DNA from: an uncultured Collinsella sp.
GTDB taxonomy: Bacteria; Actinomycetota; Coriobacteriia; Coriobacteriales; Coriobacteriaceae
Reading direction: 5' to 3'
Assembly (NCBI GenBank): GCA_934654765.1
Contig: CAKUGX010000016.1
Location: forward strand, 1 to 26,482
Length of the DNA stretch: 26,482 bases
Below, piece after piece: positions 23,047 to 26,482 of this stretch. Within the stretch, counting starts at the first letter, position 1. Each line of letters begins with the position of its first letter. The notes below the pieces were generated by a model. The model saw nothing but the letters and a program-made list of their open reading frames with translations. It did not search any database and had not been told where the DNA came from. The position numbers were made by a program, and so were the translations under genes.

Positions 23047-25017
23047 ATGGCGATTCGGGCGATGGGGCCGAGCGGACAATACGAGACTGGATTGGATGTT
23101 GTCAGTGCGGCGCTGCCCGAGCTGCTGGCGCCGGCGGGCGGGCTCGACCAGATGCTCGCGGCTGTTGCGGCGGGCGCCGATGCCATCTATGCGGGCCTGG
23201 GCGGTTTTAACGCCCGCGTGAGTGCACACGGTTTTACCGACGACGAGTTTGCGCGCGGTTGTGCCGTGGCGCATGCCCATGGCGTGCGTGTGTACGTGAC
23301 GCTCAACGTGTTCGTGTTTGACGATGAGTTGTCCGACGCGGTGGCGTTGGGAGCTCATGCACTGGAGCTGGGCGCCGATGCTCTGATTGTGGCCGATGCC
23401 GGGTTAGCCTGCGCGCTGAGCGCGGCGATTCCCGGGGTCGAGATTCACCTGTCTACGCAGGCGGGCGTTCATAGCGAAGGCGCCGTGCGGCTTGCCGCCG
23501 ATGAGTTGGGGGTCGAGCGCGTGACGACGGCGCGCGAGCTGACGGTCGACGAGATTGCGGCGCTCTGTGCCACGGGCGTGCCCATCGAGGTATTCTGCCA
23601 CGGTGCGATTTGCATCGGCTATTCGGGGGCGTGCGAGTTCTCGGCCCTGCGGCGTGGACGATCGGCGATGCGCGGCGACTGCACACAGCCGTGCCGTCTG
23701 GCGTACGACCTAGTGGACGAGGCGGGACAGAGCGTTGTCGCCGTCGAGGGAGATCGTCTGCTGTGTCCGCATGACTATCTGGGTATTGCGCATCTGCCCG
23801 AGCTTGTAGATGCTGGCGTTGCGTCGCTCAAGATCGAGGGGCGCATGAAGAACCCCGATTACGTATTCAACGTGGTGCGGGTTTGGCGCCGGGCGCTCGA
23901 TATGCTGCGCGACGGCGCGTGGTACCCCGGTACCGTGGAAGAGCTTGAGCGCGAGCTGGGAAGGTCGTTTAACCGTGGGTTCACCGATGCGTACCTGCGA
24001 GGGCGTTCGGGTGCCGAGCTGATGAGCTTTGAGCGTGCAATTAACCAGGGCGTGCGCGTGGGGCGCTTGGTCGCTGTGGGCCACGAAGAGGTGACCGTTG
24101 AGCTCGATGCCGCCGTGGCTGCGGGCGATACACTCGAGATCCGGTTTTATCCGGGCGCTGACGCACGGCCCGACGTGCCCAAGCGCTGGCCGCAGGTGCC
24201 CTGCCCGGTGGATGCCGCGGCGGGGGAGCGCGTTGCCGTGCATTGCAAACGCAAGGTGGATGCGGGCTGCGAGGTCTTTTTGATTCGCAGCGCCGGCGTG
24301 CTGGAGCAGACGGCGACGGCGCTGGAGCGCATGCGCGCCGAGGCGGACGCGGTCACGCCTGTTGCGCGCGCCATCGAGGTACTGCCCTTTGAGGGCGCCC
24401 TGACTGTTGGTGGCGTGCCCGAGGCAGCGTTGGCGGAGCCGGCGGAGCAAGGAGCTTCCGCTCGCATGGTCTTTGCCTGGCAGCTGATGGATACCGATCC
24501 GTGTGACGAGCTCGATCTGTCCGATGCGACTGTGGTGCTCGATGAGGTCTGTCGCGCGGGCGATGCCGAGCGGACTCGGTCGCTGATGCGGCGTGCCGGG
24601 CGCGTGGTCTGTCGCAACTTGGGGCAGGTGGCGATAACTCGCGAGCTGGGCGTGGCGTTTGACGTGGCGGCGCCGGTGTTCTGCGCGAATCGTGCCACGC
24701 TTGCCTGGCTGCGCGGGCTTGGTGCGGGCCGTGTGTATGTGCCGGCCGAGTTGCTCGGCAATGATGCGGAACGCGTGGCCGGGCTGGTGGCCGAATCCGG
24801 CGTCCATGGTCCCGTCGATGCTGACCGCCCTGAGCTTATGGTGTGCGAGCACTGCCTGCTGACCGCCGAGGGCACCTGTGCCACCGATGCAACGGGGCAG
24901 GTTCATTGTCGTGACTGCCAACGCCGTCGGCTGACGCGCTATCTAGTCGAGCGTGACGGCACGCGTCTGCCGGTCGCTATCGACGCCTGCGGCAGGACGA
25001 GGATTTTTCTGTCGTAG
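23047..25017 (+). CDS. U32-family protein (RlhA/TrhP/YhbU type), probable RNA hydroxylation factor
   Basis: U32 proteins were named peptidases, but characterised bacterial members help hydroxylate tRNA uridine (TrhP) or 23S rRNA cytidine (RlhA) and bind an iron-sulfur cluster. The ATG at 23047, with AAGGAG at 23034-23039, gives 656 residues; an ATG at 23020 has no ribosome site. The barrel starts with ELLAPAGGLDQMLAAVAAGAD. The family motif has FCHGAICIGYSGACEFSA and RGDCTQPCR, with C189, C196, C212 and C216 as likely cluster ligands. A long C-terminal part carries extra cysteines (C600, C603, C611, C621, C624). Substrate is not predictable. Confidence 0.88.
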   Translation: MAIRAMGPSGQYETGLDVVSAALPELLAPAGGLDQMLAAVAAGADAIYAGLGGFNARVSAHGFTDDEFARGCAVAHAHGVRVYVTLNVFVFDDELSDAVALGAHALELGADALIVADAGLACALSAAIPGVEIHLSTQAGVHSEGAVRLAADELGVERVTTARELTVDEIAALCATGVPIEVFCHGAICIGYSGACEFSALRRGRSAMRGDCTQPCRLAYDLVDEAGQSVVAVEGDRLLCPHDYLGIAHLPELVDAGVASLKIEGRMKNPDYVFNVVRVWRRALDMLRDGAWYPGTVEELERELGRSFNRGFTDAYLRGRSGAELMSFERAINQGVRVGRLVAVGHEEVTVELDAAVAAGDTLEIRFYPGADARPDVPKRWPQVPCPVDAAAGERVAVHCKRKVDAGCEVFLIRSAGVLEQTATALERMRAEADAVTPVARAIEVLPFEGALTVGGVPEAALAEPAEQGASARMVFAWQLMDTDPCDELDLSDATVVLDEVCRAGDAERTRSLMRRAGRVVCRNLGQVAITRELGVAFDVAAPVFCANRATLAWLRGLGAGRVYVPAELLGNDAERVAGLVAESGVHGPVDADRPELMVCEHCLLTAEGTCATDATGQVHCRDCQRRRLTRYLVERDGTRLPVAIDACGRTRIFLS

Positions 25018-25114
25018 GTGTTTGGCCGCGCCGTTTTGGTTATTATTAGTGGGTTTATGAACTTCCAGCACCGCCGTATCCGGTGAGGGTGCTATAGCAA
25101 AAGGAGGATACCCA

Positions 25115-26326
25115 ATGCTGTCTGTCGACGAGCAAATGCGTATCATCACCTCGGGCGCTGCCAAGATCGTCCCCGAGGCCGACCTTCGCAAGAAGCTTGA
25201 GAAGGGCGAGCCCCTCAACATCAAGCTCGGCGTCGATCCCACCAGCCCCGACCTGCACCTGGGCCATGCCGTGCCCCTGCGCAAGATGCGTCAGTTCCAG
25301 GACCTGGGCCACAACGTCACCCTCATCATCGGCAACGGCACCGCGCTGATCGGCGATCCTTCGGGCAAGAACTCCACCCGCCCGCAGCTTTCGCAGGAGC
25401 AGATCGAGGCTAACGCCGAGACCTACGTGAGCCAGGCCATGAAGATCCTGGATCCCGAGAAGACCACCATCGTGCACAACGGCGACTGGATCCTGTCGAT
25501 GGATCTGGCCGGCCTGCTGCAGGTGTGCTCCAAGTTCACCGTCGCCCGCATCCTCGAGCGCGACGACTTTACCAAGCGCTACCAGTCCCAGACGCCGATC
25601 GCCCTGCACGAGTTCCTGTACCCCGTGATGCAGGCCTTCGACTCCGTGCAGATCAAGGCCGACGTCGAGATGGGCGGCACCGATCAGCTCTTCAACCTGC
25701 TCGCCGGCCGCGAGCTCATGGAGAAGATGGGCATGGAGCCGCAGGTCGCGCTCACCATGCCGCTGCTCGAGGGCACCGATGGCGTGCGCAAGATGTCCAA
25801 GTCCTACGGCAACTACATCGGTCTGACCGACGCTCCCAAGGATATGTTCGGCAAGACCATGTCCATCCCCGACGAGATGATCGGCAAGTACTACCGTCTG
25901 GCCAGCTCGCTCACCCCGGCCGAGGTCGACAAGATCGACGCCGCCCTGGCTGACGGTTCCGCCGACCCCTATGAGCTCAAGCGCGCCCTGGGCCGCGACC
26001 TGTGCGACACCTACCACGGCGCCGGTGCCGGCGACGAGGCGCAGGCCGAGTTCGACCGCGTGTTCAAGGAGGGCCAGCTGGCCGACTTCCCCGAGAAGCA
26101 TGTTGAGCTGACCGTCAACGACGAGGGCCAGATCTACCTCGCCGGCCTGCTCAAGGACCTGGGTCTTTCGGCCAGCGCCGGCCAGGCCCGTCGCGACATC
26201 GACGGCGGCGGCGTCAAGATCAACGGCAAGGCCGTGGCTCCCAAGAGCTACAACATCGACCCCAGCGCCCTCAAGCTGGGCGATACCCTCTCCGTAGGCA
26301 AGCGCAAGGGCTTCAAGTTGATTTAG
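25115..26326 (+). CDS. tyrS: Tyrosyl-tRNA synthetase
   Basis: This class I enzyme charges tRNA-Tyr. It has 403 residues, with the HIGH-type motif HLGH at 48-51, GGTDQLFN at 187-194, KMSKS at 226-230 and a C-terminal S4-like RNA-binding domain from about 340 (SASAGQARRDIDGGGVKING). AAGGAGG at 25101-25107 is seven bases before the ATG. Codon use is strongly biased, as for a highly expressed gene. The 97-base leader has no T-box. Two terminator-like hairpins follow. Confidence 0.97.
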   Translation: MLSVDEQMRIITSGAAKIVPEADLRKKLEKGEPLNIKLGVDPTSPDLHLGHAVPLRKMRQFQDLGHNVTLIIGNGTALIGDPSGKNSTRPQLSQEQIEANAETYVSQAMKILDPEKTTIVHNGDWILSMDLAGLLQVCSKFTVARILERDDFTKRYQSQTPIALHEFLYPVMQAFDSVQIKADVEMGGTDQLFNLLAGRELMEKMGMEPQVALTMPLLEGTDGVRKMSKSYGNYIGLTDAPKDMFGKTMSIPDEMIGKYYRLASSLTPAEVDKIDAALADGSADPYELKRALGRDLCDTYHGAGAGDEAQAEFDRVFKEGQLADFPEKHVELTVNDEGQIYLAGLLKDLGLSASAGQARRDIDGGGVKINGKAVAPKSYNIDPSALKLGDTLSVGKRKGFKLI

Positions 26327-26352
26327 TTACGCGGTTTTACCAAACCGCGTAA
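26327..26352. other. Perfect hairpin directly after the tyrS stop
   Basis: TTACGCGGTTT (26327-26337) pairs with AAACCGCGTAA (26342-26352) around a four-base loop, beginning at the first base after the stop codon. No T-run follows. It may protect the mRNA end or slow the ribosome; a true terminator lies 45 bases further. Confidence 0.6.
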
Positions 26353-26395
26353 CGACTCGACGCTGCGCGGGCTCCAGAGCGACAACTTGTCATTC

Positions 26396-26438
26396 AAAGA
26401 GGGCGGCATGACCAGAAGGTCTATGCCGCCCTCTTTTT
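26396..26438 (+). terminator. Rho-independent terminator of tyrS
   Basis: AGAGGGCGGCAT (26398-26409) pairs with ATGCCGCCCTCT (26423-26434). It is extended inward by GACC with GGTC around AGAA, with one bulged T, and followed by a T-run (26434-26438). Confidence 0.93.
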
Positions 26439-26482
26439 GGTGCAAAGGGGTCAGGTTACTTTGCACCAACATGGTGCAGACA
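26437..26482. repeat. REP-like palindromic repeat, cut by the right edge
   Basis: TTGGTGCAAAG (26437-26447) is complementary to CTTTGCACCAA (26459-26469). A second dyad, TGCACCA (26462-26468) with TGGTGCA (26472-26478), overlaps it. The intervening GGGGTCAGGTTA resembles the conserved head of repetitive extragenic palindromes tied to REP-associated transposases. The element continues past the window, and no transposase is visible. Confidence 0.55.

Noticed and set aside
23710..24921. 403-residue reverse-strand open frame over the U32 gene
   Set aside because: No domain recognised; the forward gene has conserved cysteine motifs.
25018..25114. tyrS leader considered as a T-box riboswitch
   Set aside because: It is only 97 bases, with no T-box sequence and no antiterminator/terminator pair; only a short AGCACC/GGTGCT pairing is present.

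Overview
The window reads as a high-GC gut actinobacterium of the class Coriobacteriia, most likely Collinsella or a close relative. This placement is inferred from protein character and gene content: a zinc-type S14, a four-cysteine adenylate kinase, an actinobacterial-style rplE-to-truA gene order, and a purine/selenium hydroxylase cluster of the kind found in gut anaerobes. No database search was possible. Codons end mostly in G or C, and nearly every long reverse-frame open frame is an artefact of that bias.

Region 1 (1-7654) is a catabolic and cofactor cluster. It holds ygeY (cut by the left edge), ygeW, a MocA/YgfJ-like nucleotidyltransferase, a hydantoinase/dihydropyrimidinase, yqeC (reverse strand), yqeB and an XdhC-family gene. 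These families recur together around selenium-dependent molybdenum hydroxylases and in the anaerobic purine/urate degradation clusters of gut bacteria. HyuA would open a ring, YgeY and YgeW would process the ureido/carbamoyl products, and MocA, XdhC, YqeB and YqeC would mature the molybdenum/selenium cofactor of a hydroxylase. That hydroxylase is not in the window.

Region 2 (7655-8069) has no gene. It carries a 28-bp-arm inverted repeat, short direct repeats, a second copy of an intergenic repeat also seen at 4878-4944, a possible promoter and a structured leader. It separates the catabolic cluster from rplE.

Region 3 (8070-18711) is the distal spc operon and alpha operon: rplE, rpsZ(N), rpsH, rplF, rplR, rpsE, rpmD, rplO, secY, adk, map, infA, rpmJ, rpsM, rpsK, rpsD, rpoA and rplQ, then a strong terminator and truA. 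The usual upstream genes (S10 operon, rplN, rplX) are absent from the 8 kb before rplE, so the ribosomal supercluster is interrupted exactly there.

Region 4 (18712-26482) holds a family 2-like glycosyltransferase, argR with palindromes upstream, a reverse-strand class A penicillin-binding protein with a low-complexity tail, a U32-family protein with two cysteine clusters, and tyrS with a good terminator. At the right edge is the start of a REP-like palindromic repeat.

No rRNA, tRNA, CRISPR array, integrase or transposase was found. The best leads are the split ribosomal operon with repeats at the junction, the selenium-hydroxylase maturation cluster, the three intergenic repeat families, and the structured spacers in the ribosomal operon.
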